DNA of 64,000 nt, taken from positions 2,120,579 through 2,184,578 of the forward strand of contig NZ_KI629782.1 of NCBI RefSeq assembly GCF_000503775.1. The letters are read 5' to 3'. The translations under genes were made by a program, and so were the position numbers. The DNA comes from Brevibacillus panacihumi W25. Its GTDB lineage: Bacteria; Bacillota; Bacilli; Brevibacillales; Brevibacillaceae. Shown here one piece after another: positions 1-8,144 of the stretch (its first letter is position 1; each line of letters opens with the position of its first letter). The notes beneath the pieces were generated by a model that saw only the letters and a list, made by a program, of their open reading frames with translations, was not told the origin of the DNA and searched no databases.

Positions 1-597
1 GCTGGCGCAGATTTCATCAAAGTAGGGATCGGCGGCGGTTCGATCTGCATCACGCGCGAGCAAAAAGGAATCGGACGCGGACAAGCCTCTGCTGTCATCG
101 AAGTGGCGCAGGCTCGCGACGAGTATTTCAAAGAGACTGGCATCTACATCCCGATCTGCTCCGACGGCGGAATCGTGCATGATTATCACGTGACGCTCGC
201 TCTGGCGATGGGCGCGGATTTCGTCATGCTGGGCCGTTACTTCGCCCGCTTCGATGAGAGCCCGACTAAAAAAGTGAAGATCGGAAACAACTTCGTGAAA
301 GAATACTGGGGTGAAGGCTCCAACCGCGCGCGCAACTGGCAGCGTTATGACACCGGCGGCAAGCAAAGCCTTGTCTTTGAAGAAGGGGTCGACTCCTACG
401 TGCCTTACGCAGGTTCTCTGCGCGAAAACCTGGATCGTACGCTGAACAAAGTGAAATCGACCATGTGCAACTGCGGCTCGCTCTCCATTCCGGAATTGCA
501 GCAAAAAGCGAGAATTACGGTCATCTCCGCGACCAGCCTGGTCGAAGGCGGCGCGCATGACGTCATCCTCAAGGAAAGCAGCATGGCTGCTGAGTAA
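1..597 (+). CDS. IMP dehydrogenase, 3' part (5' end outside window)
   Basis: This frame is open from base 1 and ends at TAA 595-597, so about 198 C-terminal residues are visible. Codons 10-18 read IGGGSICIT, the catalytic loop of the IMP dehydrogenase/GMP reductase TIM barrel; the Cys (codon 16) would form the covalent adduct with IMP. Downstream are [12 protein letters not shown] and [12 protein letters not shown], the phosphate-binding strands, and a C-terminal VPYAGSL stretch like the end of GuaB. The family oxidises IMP to XMP with NAD, the committed step to GMP. The loop sequence [19 protein letters not shown] differs from the usual GPGSICTTR of housekeeping GuaB, so this may be the variant IMPDH class seen in clostridia and some Bacillales, possibly a second copy. 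The N-terminal part and any CBS domains cannot be judged. Confidence 0.85.
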   Translation, partial: AGADFIKVGIGGGSICITREQKGIGRGQASAVIEVAQARDEYFKETGIYIPICSDGGIVHDYHVTLALAMGADFVMLGRYFARFDESPTKKVKIGNNFVKEYWGEGSNRARNWQRYDTGGKQSLVFEEGVDSYVPYAGSLRENLDRTLNKVKSTMCNCGSLSIPELQQKARITVISATSLVEGGAHDVILKESSMAAE

Positions 598-603
598 AGC
601 CTG

Positions 604-677
604 AAAAAAAAGGACCCTCCCCACGGAACAGTGACCGGCAAGTGAGTCATCGTTTCCGTGCTGGTGAGGGTCTTTTT
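604..677. terminator. Bidirectional rho-independent terminator
   Basis: AAAAAAGGACCCTC is matched by GAGGGTCTTTTT about 50 bases on, with an inner ACGGAA/TTCCGT pairing, so the stem ends in a T run on both strands. It lies between the convergent IMP dehydrogenase and aldo/keto reductase genes and can serve both. Confidence 0.75.
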
Positions 678-688
678 CGTGGCAAGAA

Positions 689-1663
689 TCAGCTCAGGCG
701 GAAAAACCCGAACGGTTCACCCAGGCGATACGGCTCCCCCCACTCGTCCAAGCGATTCATGGTAGCGCTGTCCAGCTCCACAGATGCACTCTCCAGGTTG
801 GCAGCAAGCTGCTCAACGCGTGAAGCCCCGACGATGACAGTGGAGACGGCAGGCTTGTTCATCAGCCAGGCGATGGAGAGCACGCTCGGCGCCATCCCCA
901 GCTCTTTTGCCAGCTCGGCAACCTGTTGACCCAGCTGAATCTTGTCTTGGCCCAGGAATCTCGCAAAGCGCGGCTCTTTCTCCAGCCTGGAGCCTGCCGG
1001 GCCTTGATCCGCTGAGGTGTACTTGCCTGTCAAAATACCTCCTGCCAATGGATAGTAAGGGATAATACCCAGTCCTTGATCGAGGCAGAGCGGAATCATC
1101 TCACGCTCCGGCGTACGGTCGGCCAAAGAGTAGCTGACCTGCAGGGAGACGAAGCGGTTCAGGCCTTTCAGTTCGCTGATTCCGAGCGCCTTCATCACTT
1201 CCCAGGCGAAGTAGTTGGAGGCTCCGATATAACGTACCTTCCCCGAGCGTACCATGTCATCCAATGCTCGCAATGTCTCTTCCAGCGGGGTGTTTGGATC
1301 AAAGGTATGGATCTGGTAGAGGTCGACATAGTCGGTCCGCAGACGTTTCAGGCTTCCTTCCAGTTCCTTTTGCAGATGATAGCGGGAGGAGCCGCGCTCA
1401 TTGACTCCCTCTCCCTTTACCAGGCCAGCTTTGGTAGCCAGCACGACGTCATGTCTGCGTCCTTCCAGCGCTTTTCCGATGATGCGCTCGGATTCTGTGC
1501 CTGTATAAATATTGGCGGTGTCGATAAAGTTGATGCCGCCGTCCAATGCTGCGTCAATGATTGCCGTCGAGGTGGCCTCATCCGCACGTCCTCCGAATGA
1601 GTTGGTCCCGATTCCCAAAGCGGACACATGCAGGCCGCTGTTTCCCAAACGATGATATTTCAT
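689..1663 (-). CDS. Aldo/keto reductase family oxidoreductase
   Basis: NADPH-dependent aldo/keto reductase, 324 aa, probably cytosolic, reducing an aldehyde or ketone. From the chosen start the catalytic tetrad is visible: Asp48 and Tyr53 in FIDTANIYTG, Lys78 in LATKAGL and His119 in DLYQIHTFD, followed by the IGASNY and VSLQVSYSL strands and a C-terminal nucleotide-binding IVGASRVEQL motif. It resembles the YdhF/MocA/voltage-channel-beta type subgroup. The reading frame is open upstream, but ATG 1663 sits behind GGACGGAG and begins MKYHRLGNSGL, the family's usual N-terminus, so I prefer it. Monocistronic, convergent with the IMP dehydrogenase. The substrate cannot be told from the sequence. 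Confidence 0.88.
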   Translation of the reverse strand: MKYHRLGNSGLHVSALGIGTNSFGGRADEATSTAIIDAALDGGINFIDTANIYTGTESERIIGKALEGRRHDVVLATKAGLVKGEGVNERGSSRYHLQKELEGSLKRLRTDYVDLYQIHTFDPNTPLEETLRALDDMVRSGKVRYIGASNYFAWEVMKALGISELKGLNRFVSLQVSYSLADRTPEREMIPLCLDQGLGIIPYYPLAGGILTGKYTSADQGPAGSRLEKEPRFARFLGQDKIQLGQQVAELAKELGMAPSVLSIAWLMNKPAVSTVIVGASRVEQLAANLESASVELDSATMNRLDEWGEPYRLGEPFGFFRLS

Positions 1664-1775
1664 GTCGTCTCCGTCCTTTCCTGTTTCTTGGTTTTGTCCA
1701 CATAGGAATTGTAGCATTTTCCATCGGAGTTTCCGATTGTGAAACTGTCTGCTTTTTGGATGGGTGTGGTTCAGG

Positions 1776-2004
1776 CTGCAGTGGTGGGGAGGAAAAAGGA
1801 GAAAACGCTCAGGCGGGTTGGGATCTTTGCAGGGGGGCCTTCACTGGCCGCCTCCCACTTCAAAGGCGGAACCGCGGCCAAAAGCAGCCGCTTCGAAGAA
1901 GTTATTCAAGGTTGGCCGCTAAGAGAGTGTTCCGCCTTTTCCGTTCCCGGCTTGGTGAAGATCCCAAATGCCCTCGCTTTTTTCTCCTTTTTCCTCGACC
2001 AGCT
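1776..2004 (+). repeat. Dispersed hairpin repeat, copy R1
   Basis: Full copy (about 229 bases) of a repeat found again at 13417-13640, 30206-30433 and, as a 3' half, 46895-46984. Its two ends are near-inverted: GAGGAAAAAGGAGAAAACGC on the left and, read on the other strand, GAGGAAAAAGGAGAAAAAAGCG from the right; further in, GTTGGGATCTT pairs with the complement of GATCCCAAAT, and AAAGGCGGAAC with GTTCCGCCTTTT. The whole unit can fold into one long hairpin. Its right end lies 9 bases from the restored stop codon of the broken ANT(6) gene. Short ORFs here are not conserved in frame between copies. Confidence 0.85.
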
Positions 2005-2013
2005 CTGGTCGTT

Positions 2014-2865
2014 TCACAATGAGCTGTAAATATTTTCTGTATACTTCGTAATGGCTTCATCGTAATCCGGGTACTTAAATCCGAGACTTGTTGACACAGC
2101 TTTAGAGTATTTTCTAAATAACTCATAACAGGTGAATAAAGACTGCCACATTTCCTCATACCCACTCTAAGAATACGTTGAGAGGAGTTTCTCCCAATCT
2201 TCCTTTGGTAGGTACCGATCGATAAATTTATAGTTTTTCCCCACACTAAAAGTGAAGCCTTGCTCGGATCCAATTTGCCAAGTCATCATTCTCAATACAT
2301 TCGGTCTCGCAATCTCGTGTAAATGATCAATCGCAAAAAGGATTTCTTTTCTGGCTAGCCCTTTTACTACGTACGTGGAAACCATCCAGAATTCATTGCA
2401 ACAATCATCGAATTCTCTTGCAGTTGGCTTTTTGATCCAATATTGACGATCATCCGCTATCACTTCCTCTTTCATGAGAGCATCCTTATCGAGCAAGACC
2501 TTAACTAAGCCGTCGCTCTTGGTAAAGTAATCCTCTACTTCACGAATTGGAATCAGGGTTAGATCTACTTTACTTCCATCCTCAAATAGCATTAAATAGG
2601 AAAACCAATTCCCTAGCTCGGACGGAAAAAGCTCCATATCCTCGGGTTTTTGCATCATCACACGATTCCCAAAGATGTCAAGCCATTGATCATTCTCCTT
2701 GAAAGAATCCATATCTGTTACAAAGTATGAAATGTCATAGTCCTGGAAGGTATCTGGGGGAATATGTTTGTTTGTACGCGACCCTTCCAACGTTACCAAT
2801 CGGATTCTATCGTCATTCCTCGCAACATCAAGCAGGATATTCATCATTTCTTGTTCACTTCTCAA
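2014..2865 (-). pseudogene. ANT(6)-type aminoglycoside 6-adenylyltransferase with in-frame amber stop
   Basis: The family O-adenylylates streptomycin from ATP. TTG start at 2865 behind GGGGGA. Residues 28-30 GSR and the DYD pair (Asp42, Asp44) form the nucleotidyltransferase metal/ATP site; WFSYLMLFEDGSKVDLTLIP and the YLPKEDWEKLLSTYS stretch are characteristic of AadK/AadE proteins. At codon 233 (TAG, 2167-2169) the frame stops, but the same frame then continues for 50 more codons to TGA 2014-2016 with text typical of the family C-terminus (MWQSLFTCYELFRKYSK, then LGFKYPDYDEAITKYTENIYS). With the stop suppressed the protein would have the family's usual length near 283 aa. I therefore call one gene with a nonsense mutation; whether the 232-aa product is active is unknown. 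The gene is AT-rich compared with its neighbours. Confidence 0.85.
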
Positions 2866-2896
2866 TACGGTAGTCCCCCGTTTCCAATCTATTTGC

Positions 2897-3661
2897 TTAT
2901 TTCCCGTTTTTCCTCGACCAGCTTAGCGATAACCAGAGGTAAAGGCCAATTCCCCCGAAGGTAATCCACGGACTTATCATCAGCTGAGCTTCGTGTGTCA
3001 ATGGAGTCAGACCCAGAAGAAAATCGGGCAGTGTCAACAATGCTACGACGATGAGCAGAATCCATGTTTTTGCCCAAAAGGACGCGCCGATGATAAAGAG
3101 TGCCGTAATTCCTCCGATGATCATACTTGCCGTAGTGCCAAAATGAATCACGGGAGTATCGATGGCTCGATTAGCGTAGATCAGCCCTACAAACAAAGCG
3201 ATGGGCAGGATCATGATCGCTGTTACGAGCAATCCTTGTTTTTTGATCGATAGATTCGTTGCAGATATATATTTGAACCCCGTTGCAATAGCAGCAATAA
3301 ATACAGCGCCGATAACAAGATGTCCGACGATTTCCAGGACAGAATAGGAGAGATTTCCCTTCATTAAGTCCGAGAAAATCGTAAATGAAAATGACCCGAA
3401 AACGATGAGGCTAATTGTTTTGATCCATGATCGATAGTCGGTGGCCATTTCATTGGAGACCATCTCCATATATTCCTTCGGTGATTTTCCAATGATTTTT
3501 TCAATCGGCTTGCCGTTTTTTTCTGCTTCGAATAAATGAACTTCCAATTCCTCCACGATTTCTTCGATTTCATCCGAATGTTTTCCGCTGGAGAATAAGT
3601 ATACGCGCAAATGGTCCAGGAATTCCCTGCTTTTATCCGACAGCTTCAACTCACTATTCAT
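2897..3661 (-). CDS. HAAS-domain membrane protein, PadR partner
   Basis: 254 aa. The first ~75 residues are a charged helical segment (LSDKSREFLDHLRVYL, then EIEEIVEELEVHLFEAEKNGK and KSPKEYMEMV) matching the HAAS domain that typically accompanies PadR regulators; the rest is about six hydrophobic membrane segments. ATG 3661 is preferred over ATG 3670 because AAGGAG ends only one base before 3670 but lies 9 bases before 3661. It overlaps the end of the PadR gene by 8 bases, so the two are translationally coupled. The function of HAAS proteins is not well established; membrane sensing or modulation of PadR is an inference. The last codons contain a 17-base match to the end of repeat R1. Confidence 0.75.
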   Translation of the reverse strand: MNSELKLSDKSREFLDHLRVYLFSSGKHSDEIEEIVEELEVHLFEAEKNGKPIEKIIGKSPKEYMEMVSNEMATDYRSWIKTISLIVFGSFSFTIFSDLMKGNLSYSVLEIVGHLVIGAVFIAAIATGFKYISATNLSIKKQGLLVTAIMILPIALFVGLIYANRAIDTPVIHFGTTASMIIGGITALFIIGASFWAKTWILLIVVALLTLPDFLLGLTPLTHEAQLMISPWITFGGIGLYLWLSLSWSRKNGK

Positions 3662-4013
3662 CCGTCTCATCTCCTTTTAGGTGTTCTGAATCCGATTCAT
3701 GGCGCAACACCCTGTTTACATTGGTCTGCAAATAATTCCATCTCTCGATAAACATTTCTAACTCTGCCTCGCCCTTCGGTGTAAGGGAATAGTACTTCCT
3801 TCTTGGCCCCGCCGTTGATTTTTTCAGAGTTGTCGTAACCAATTCTTCTTTTTGCATTCGCATCAGCAATGGATAAATCGTCCCCTCGCTGAAAGAATGA
3901 AATCCGTAGCTTTCCAGTTTTTCTGCCAACTCGTAACCGTATACTTCTTTATCCTTGATAATCGCCAGTAAACAACCATCGAGAATTCCTTTCAGCATCT
4001 GTGTTGTCGACAA
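3654..4013 (-). CDS. PadR family transcriptional regulator
   Basis: 119 aa winged-helix repressor. The sequence begins MSTTQMLKGILDGCLLAII, contains the PadR hallmark KEVYGYELAEKL, then EGTIYPLLMRMQKEELV and GPRRKYYSLTPKGEAEL, the recognition helix and wing, and ends in a helical dimerisation segment. TTG 4013 is chosen as start because GGGGAGG stands 11 bases upstream and homologs begin exactly there; the longer open frame from 4067 would run through the promoter. It is first in an operon with the HAAS gene, and three copies of a TTGCATTACAAGG-like motif in its promoter point to autoregulation. Confidence 0.9.
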   Translation of the reverse strand: MSTTQMLKGILDGCLLAIIKDKEVYGYELAEKLESYGFHSFSEGTIYPLLMRMQKEELVTTTLKKSTAGPRRKYYSLTPKGEAELEMFIERWNYLQTNVNRVLRHESDSEHLKGDETDE

Positions 4014-4035
4014 ATTCTCTTTCACCTCCCCAATA

Positions 4036-4124
4036 CCTTGCATTACAAGGGTAACGATGACAAGCATTCCCTTGCATTACATGATACTTCATCCAGTATA
4101 ACGCCATTAGTCTTGCAATGCAAG
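4036..4124 (-). promoter_or_regulatory. padR promoter with three candidate PadR operators
   Basis: On the minus strand a -35 TTGCAT (4118-4123) and -10 TATACT (4095-4100) are separated by 17 bases. The dyad CTTGCATTGCAAG (4112-4124) covers the -35; two related motifs, CATGTAATGCAAGGG (4069-4083) and CCTTGTAATGCAAGG (4036-4050), lie downstream of the -10, the last one close to the ribosome binding site. Three copies of one motif around a promoter fit autorepression by PadR, but binding is inferred. Confidence 0.7.
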
Positions 4125-4167
4125 GTATAACTCTTGCTCATTTCGCAAGTCGCCTTGGCCATGCCCC

Positions 4168-4238
4168 ATAAAAAAAGCACCCGCCCGATGTGACTGCTCA
4201 TCATCAGACAGGCGCGGTTCTCGTATTTCGATGTACTG
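4168..4238 (-). terminator. Probable terminator of the ABC/M20 operon
   Basis: On the minus strand a stem with a bulge (CCGCGCCTGTCTG pairing with CAGTCACATCGGGCGGG) is followed by TTTTTTT. It stands just after the M20 peptidase gene, the last gene of the operon. Confidence 0.5.
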
Positions 4239-4245
4239 CTAACTC

Positions 4246-5382
4246 CTATACTTCCTCGATCAATCGCGCCAGCAGTGCTGTGCGGATCGGCACTTCCGAC
4301 AACTCCACGAACTCGTCCGGGGAGTGGGCGAAGCCGCCTCTCGCTCCCAAGCCATCCAAAGTCGGGCTGCCGCATGCAGCGGCAAAATTCCCGTCGCTTA
4401 CACCGCCGGTTCCCGACTCTTTCAGGGGAAAGCCCAGTTCGTCGCGGCTGATGGCCTGTGCGAGTGAAAACAGTCGGTCGGTCTCCTCTGTCCGCTCCAT
4501 CGGCGGACGGCGAATGCCGCCCGATACCTGGATGTTCGCTCCGGCGAGCTGCGGTTGTAGCGCGCGGACAACTTGCTCGATGCGGTTGGCCTCTGCGATG
4601 GTCATGAAGCGCACGTCCACCTCAGCCTCCGCATAATCCGCCACCACATTGGAGCCGATCCCGCCTTTGACCAGACCCACGTTGAGCGTCGTTCCTTTTT
4701 CGTAGTCCGTCAAGGAATGCACGAATTGGATCTGCCGCGACAGCTCTTCAATAGCTGAGACGCCATTCTGATGATCTACACCGGCATGGGAGGAGACCCC
4801 ATGTGCGCGCAGGGTAAAATGTCCGCTCCCCTTGCGCCAGGTCTTCAGGGCGCCAAGCGGTTCACTCGGCGGCTCCAATACGAAGCTCGCCATCGAACGC
4901 CTCGCTTCCTGCTCCACCAGTTCGCGTGATGTCGGGCTGCCGATCTCCTCATCACTGCTGAGGATCAAGACGATTTTCTTGTCTGCAGGCAAGCGGTTGA
5001 GCTGCACCAATCCCCGCAGCGCAAACATCGCCTGCAAGACACCCGCCTTCATATCGTACACACCAGGACCGTACGCCTTGCCATCTTGCACGCTGAATGG
5101 GCGGCGAGCAGCTTCTCCTTCCGGCCACACCGTATCGTAATGACCGATGATGAGAATCTGCTTGTCGCCGTCTCCCACGGTGCAGCGAACCTGATCGCCA
5201 TAGGTGGGATTGGCCACCAATTCTGCCTTGCCCCCGGTCAGTGCTTCGAACTGCTGTGCAAACCACTGCGCCATCACATCTCCCAGTCGCTTGTTCTTGG
5301 ACGGGGAATCCATGTTCACCGAGGTTTCCAGTAGTTGGAGAAAGTGTTGCATGTTTGTTTCCATATACGTGTGCATTGACAT
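4246..5382 (-). CDS. M20 family metallopeptidase (glutamate carboxypeptidase-like)
   Basis: 378 aa dinuclear zinc exopeptidase/amidohydrolase of the carboxypeptidase G2 group. Visible metal ligands and catalytic residues: His81 and Asp83 in GHYDTVWPEG, bridging Asp110 in YGPGVYDMKAG, Glu145-Glu146 in SSDEEIGSPTSR, and a histidine in GVSSHAG at the start of the lid/dimerisation domain. No signal peptide, so it acts in the cytoplasm. ATG 5382 follows AAGGAAGAGG. It is the last gene of an operon with a PotABCD-type importer (overlap/spacing of about 12 bases), which suggests it hydrolyses the imported compound, perhaps an N-acyl amino acid, a gamma-glutamyl amide or a small peptide; the substrate is inference. 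Confidence 0.87.
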   Translation of the reverse strand: MSMHTYMETNMQHFLQLLETSVNMDSPSKNKRLGDVMAQWFAQQFEALTGGKAELVANPTYGDQVRCTVGDGDKQILIIGHYDTVWPEGEAARRPFSVQDGKAYGPGVYDMKAGVLQAMFALRGLVQLNRLPADKKIVLILSSDEEIGSPTSRELVEQEARRSMASFVLEPPSEPLGALKTWRKGSGHFTLRAHGVSSHAGVDHQNGVSAIEELSRQIQFVHSLTDYEKGTTLNVGLVKGGIGSNVVADYAEAEVDVRFMTIAEANRIEQVVRALQPQLAGANIQVSGGIRRPPMERTEETDRLFSLAQAISRDELGFPLKESGTGGVSDGNFAAACGSPTLDGLGARGGFAHSPDEFVELSEVPIRTALLARLIEEV

Positions 5383-5394
5383 ATTGCCTCTTCC

Positions 5395-6195
5395 TTAATG
5401 TGATTGAGAATTAAGTCCGAACAGGCGCTCCAGTCCGTACACTTTTTCCAACAAGATGATGAACACGAGACTTAGCAGAATAACGACCGATGAGATCGAT
5501 GCAACCAGCGGGTCAAGTGTCTCCTGCATGTAACTAAAGATCGCCAATGGCAATGTCGTCGTATCCGGTGCCACCAGGAACAACGAAACGGTCACATTGT
5601 CAAACGAAGTCAGGAAGGAGAAGATCATCCCCGAGGCAATCGCCGGACGCACGAGCGGCAGCGTAATGTCCCAGAACACGCGGAACGGATGGGCACCGAG
5701 CATATACCCGGCCTTCTCCAGCGTGTAGTCAAACGAGCTCAGCCCGGTCAAGACCAGACGAACCACGTACGGAATCGAAATCAGGATATGTGCGAGCAAA
5801 AGACCCGTGAACGTCCCGGCTATCCCGATGCGCGTAAAGAACAGCAATGCGGAAATCCCGATAATCAGCGAGGGGACGGTCAACGGCGACAGCATCAGCG
5901 CGTTGATAAACCCGCTCCCGCGAAACTTGTATTTGGACAAGGCGAACGCTGCCAAGGTACCCAATACGGTCGCCAATATGGCAGACAAGGTCGCCAGCTT
6001 GATGCTCGTCCAGAAGGAATCAATAAATTCCGGTCTGTCCAGAATCATCGAATACCATTTCCAGGAAAATCCTTCCGGAGGAAAAGCCAGATACCCGGCG
6101 GCTGTAAACGAGCTTGGAATAATGACCAAAAACGGCAGGTTGACCAAAATGATGATAATGAAGGTGATGAGCCCGAGCACATTGATCTTTTTCAT
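5395..6195 (-). CDS. ABC transporter permease, PotC-like
   Basis: 266 aa inner-membrane permease with about six membrane helices and the cytoplasmic EAA loop EKAGYMLGAHPFRVFWDITLPLVRP that docks on the ATPase. It resembles PotC/YdcV permeases of the spermidine/putrescine transporter family. Its start overlaps the end of the PotB-like gene by 4 bases (ATGA), so the two subunits are translationally coupled and likely form a heterodimer. Confidence 0.88.
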   Translation of the reverse strand: MKKINVLGLITFIIIILVNLPFLVIIPSSFTAAGYLAFPPEGFSWKWYSMILDRPEFIDSFWTSIKLATLSAILATVLGTLAAFALSKYKFRGSGFINALMLSPLTVPSLIIGISALLFFTRIGIAGTFTGLLLAHILISIPYVVRLVLTGLSSFDYTLEKAGYMLGAHPFRVFWDITLPLVRPAIASGMIFSFLTSFDNVTVSLFLVAPDTTTLPLAIFSYMQETLDPLVASISSVVILLSLVFIILLEKVYGLERLFGLNSQSH

Positions 6196-7034
6196 GACGC
6201 AAACACCTCTTTGTACCTCTTGTTTTCGATCAGCTTCGTATACAGGCTCACCAAGACAATGGTGCTTCCCAAAAGCAGGAAGGCCAAGGCTGCACCCAGC
6301 GGCCAGTTCAGGGTCGACATGATTTGCTCATACGCCAGAACCGGAATCACTTTGACAGAGGTTCCCCCCATCAGGGCAGGCGTCACAAACGCACTCATCG
6401 ACAAGCTGAACACCAAGGTCGTCCCAGCCACGATGCCAGGAAGACTAAGCGGCAGCGTCACCGAAAAGAAGGTGCGGGCACGCGAGGCACCCAGAATCGA
6501 TGCTGCTTTGTTCAAAGAAGGATCGATCGAGTACAGGCTGGTAGCCAAAGCCAGTACCATATAGGCGATAAAAGAGTCTGTAAGACCGATGACTACTCCC
6601 AATTCGTTGTACAACAGGCGCAAAGGCGTCTCGATCATTCCCAGCGCGATCAGCGTTTCGTTGATCCAGCCCTTCTCCCCGAGAACGACCACCCAGCCGA
6701 AGTTGCGGATGACTACACTGATCAGGTGCGGTGCCAGGATGCACATCGTGACAATCCCGCGCATTTTGCCAGTCGCCTGCGCCATGAACATCGCTACCGG
6801 ATATCCCAGCAGCAAGGTGGCGAGTACAGTCCACAGACTCACGCGAATCGTCCGCCAGAGAATTTCCAGATAGAAGGTATCCTGGAAAAAGAGCGCGTAA
6901 TTCTCCAGCGAAAAGGCTTGCTGCGCATCCTGAAAGCTAAGCAGCAGCATCAACAGCATGGGAATCACAAACACTCCCAGAAGTACGATCAAAGCAGGTG
7001 CCGTCAACAGCGTAACGGAAAGACGTCTGCTCAT
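6192..7034 (-). CDS. ABC transporter permease, PotB-like
   Basis: 280 aa, six predicted membrane segments, first one after a short cationic N-terminus (MSRRLSVTLL). The EAA loop NKAASILGASRARTFFSVTLPLSLPG is present. PotB/YdcU type: the partner of the following PotC-like permease. Three bases separate it from the ATPase gene stop; it is the third gene of the operon. A long ORF on the opposite strand here is only a codon-bias shadow. Confidence 0.88.
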   Translation of the reverse strand: MSRRLSVTLLTAPALIVLLGVFVIPMLLMLLLSFQDAQQAFSLENYALFFQDTFYLEILWRTIRVSLWTVLATLLLGYPVAMFMAQATGKMRGIVTMCILAPHLISVVIRNFGWVVVLGEKGWINETLIALGMIETPLRLLYNELGVVIGLTDSFIAYMVLALATSLYSIDPSLNKAASILGASRARTFFSVTLPLSLPGIVAGTTLVFSLSMSAFVTPALMGGTSVKVIPVLAYEQIMSTLNWPLGAALAFLLLGSTIVLVSLYTKLIENKRYKEVFAS

Positions 7035-7037
7035 ACG

Positions 7038-8144
7038 TCATCCCCTCTCCGTCGGCATGATCAGCACATCTTCTGCTTTCCAATAGCAGACAATGCCTTT
7101 TGCTGCTTCTTGCTCTGTAGCTTTGTCGATCAGCTTTTGCACTTTCACGGACAAGGTGTTTCCGCCCACTTTTACCTCGCATTCGGTATAAGAGCCCAGG
7201 AAGGACGCGATTTGCAGCTCGCCCTTCACATTGTTTTCTGCTTCGTTGGACTCCGTCGCGGACAATTGGATTTTCTCCGGCCGCACGAATGCGATGACTT
7301 TTTGATTCGGTGCAAATTTGCGAGTTTGCTTCGCTGCGTGAATCAGCAGCCCTTCATTTGTCCGTACAGTCAGGCGATCGCCGTTCACCTCGACGACCTC
7401 CCCTTCCAGACGGTTCGTTTTGCCGATGAAGGTATGCACGAATTCAGATGCAGGTTCATTGTAGATTTCCAGCGGTGTCCCGATCTGCTCGACAAAACCG
7501 TGGTTCAGCACGACGATGCGATCAGACAAAGACAACGCTTCTTCCTGGTCATGCGTGACGAAGATGGTCGTGACCCCGATCTCATGGTGGAGACGCTTCA
7601 GCTCATCACGCAGCTCTTCGCGCAATTTGGCATCCAGGTTGCTCAGCGGCTCATCCAAAAGCAGGAGGGAAGGCTCGATCACCAGAGCGCGGGCGATCGC
7701 AATCCGCTGGCGTTGTCCGCCGGAGAGCTGCTTCGGATAGCGGTCGGCTACATTCGGCAGCTTGACGAGAGAAAGGACGCGGTCGACCCGCTCCTTCATC
7801 TCCGCTTTGTTTACTTTTCTCAGCTTCAAGCCGTACGCGATGTTTTCCGCGACAGTCATGTGGGGGAACAGGGAGTAGGTCTGGAAAACCATCCCCAACT
7901 CCCGTTTGTAAGGGGGGACACCGTTCATCCGCTGTCCCTTGATCAACAAATCACCGCCGTCCGGTTCCAGAAAACCAGCGATCATGTTTAGCGTCGTTGT
8001 TTTTCCACAGCCAGACGGGCCGAGAAAAGAGACGAACTCACCTTGCTCTACCTGCAGGTTGAAGTCCTGAACCACGACATTGTTTTGGAATTTTTTCATG
8101 ATGTTGCGTAGTTCGACGTCATATACCTTTGCCAAAAAGGACAC
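7038..8144 (-). CDS. ABC transporter ATP-binding protein, PotA-like
   Basis: 368 aa. Walker A LGPSGCGKTT at residues 41-50, signature LSGGQRQRIAIARAL, Walker B LLLLDEPLSNLD and the switch His in TIFVTHDQEEAL are all intact; the last ~120 residues form a TOBE/OB-fold regulatory domain, as in PotA and related importers. The GTG start follows directly on the TAG of the binding-protein gene, with AGGAAAG as ribosome binding site inside that gene's last codons. It energises uptake by the two permeases encoded downstream. Confidence 0.92.
   Translation of the reverse strand: MSFLAKVYDVELRNIMKKFQNNVVVQDFNLQVEQGEFVSFLGPSGCGKTTTLNMIAGFLEPDGGDLLIKGQRMNGVPPYKRELGMVFQTYSLFPHMTVAENIAYGLKLRKVNKAEMKERVDRVLSLVKLPNVADRYPKQLSGGQRQRIAIARALVIEPSLLLLDEPLSNLDAKLREELRDELKRLHHEIGVTTIFVTHDQEEALSLSDRIVVLNHGFVEQIGTPLEIYNEPASEFVHTFIGKTNRLEGEVVEVNGDRLTVRTNEGLLIHAAKQTRKFAPNQKVIAFVRPEKIQLSATESNEAENNVKGELQIASFLGSYTECEVKVGGNTLSVKVQKLIDKATEQEAAKGIVCYWKAEDVLIMPTERG

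Noticed and set aside
1739-2029. Small ORFs within R1, R2 and R3 with similar peptides (VGIFAGG...)
   Set aside because: The frames diverge by indels between copies after the first ten residues and base changes are not biased to third positions; stems rather than codons are conserved.
6324-7991. 555-codon ORF on the plus strand opposite the ABC transporter genes
   Set aside because: It is antisense to well conserved permease and ATPase genes, has Gln/Arg/His-rich low-complexity text typical of a shadow frame, and has no ribosome site.
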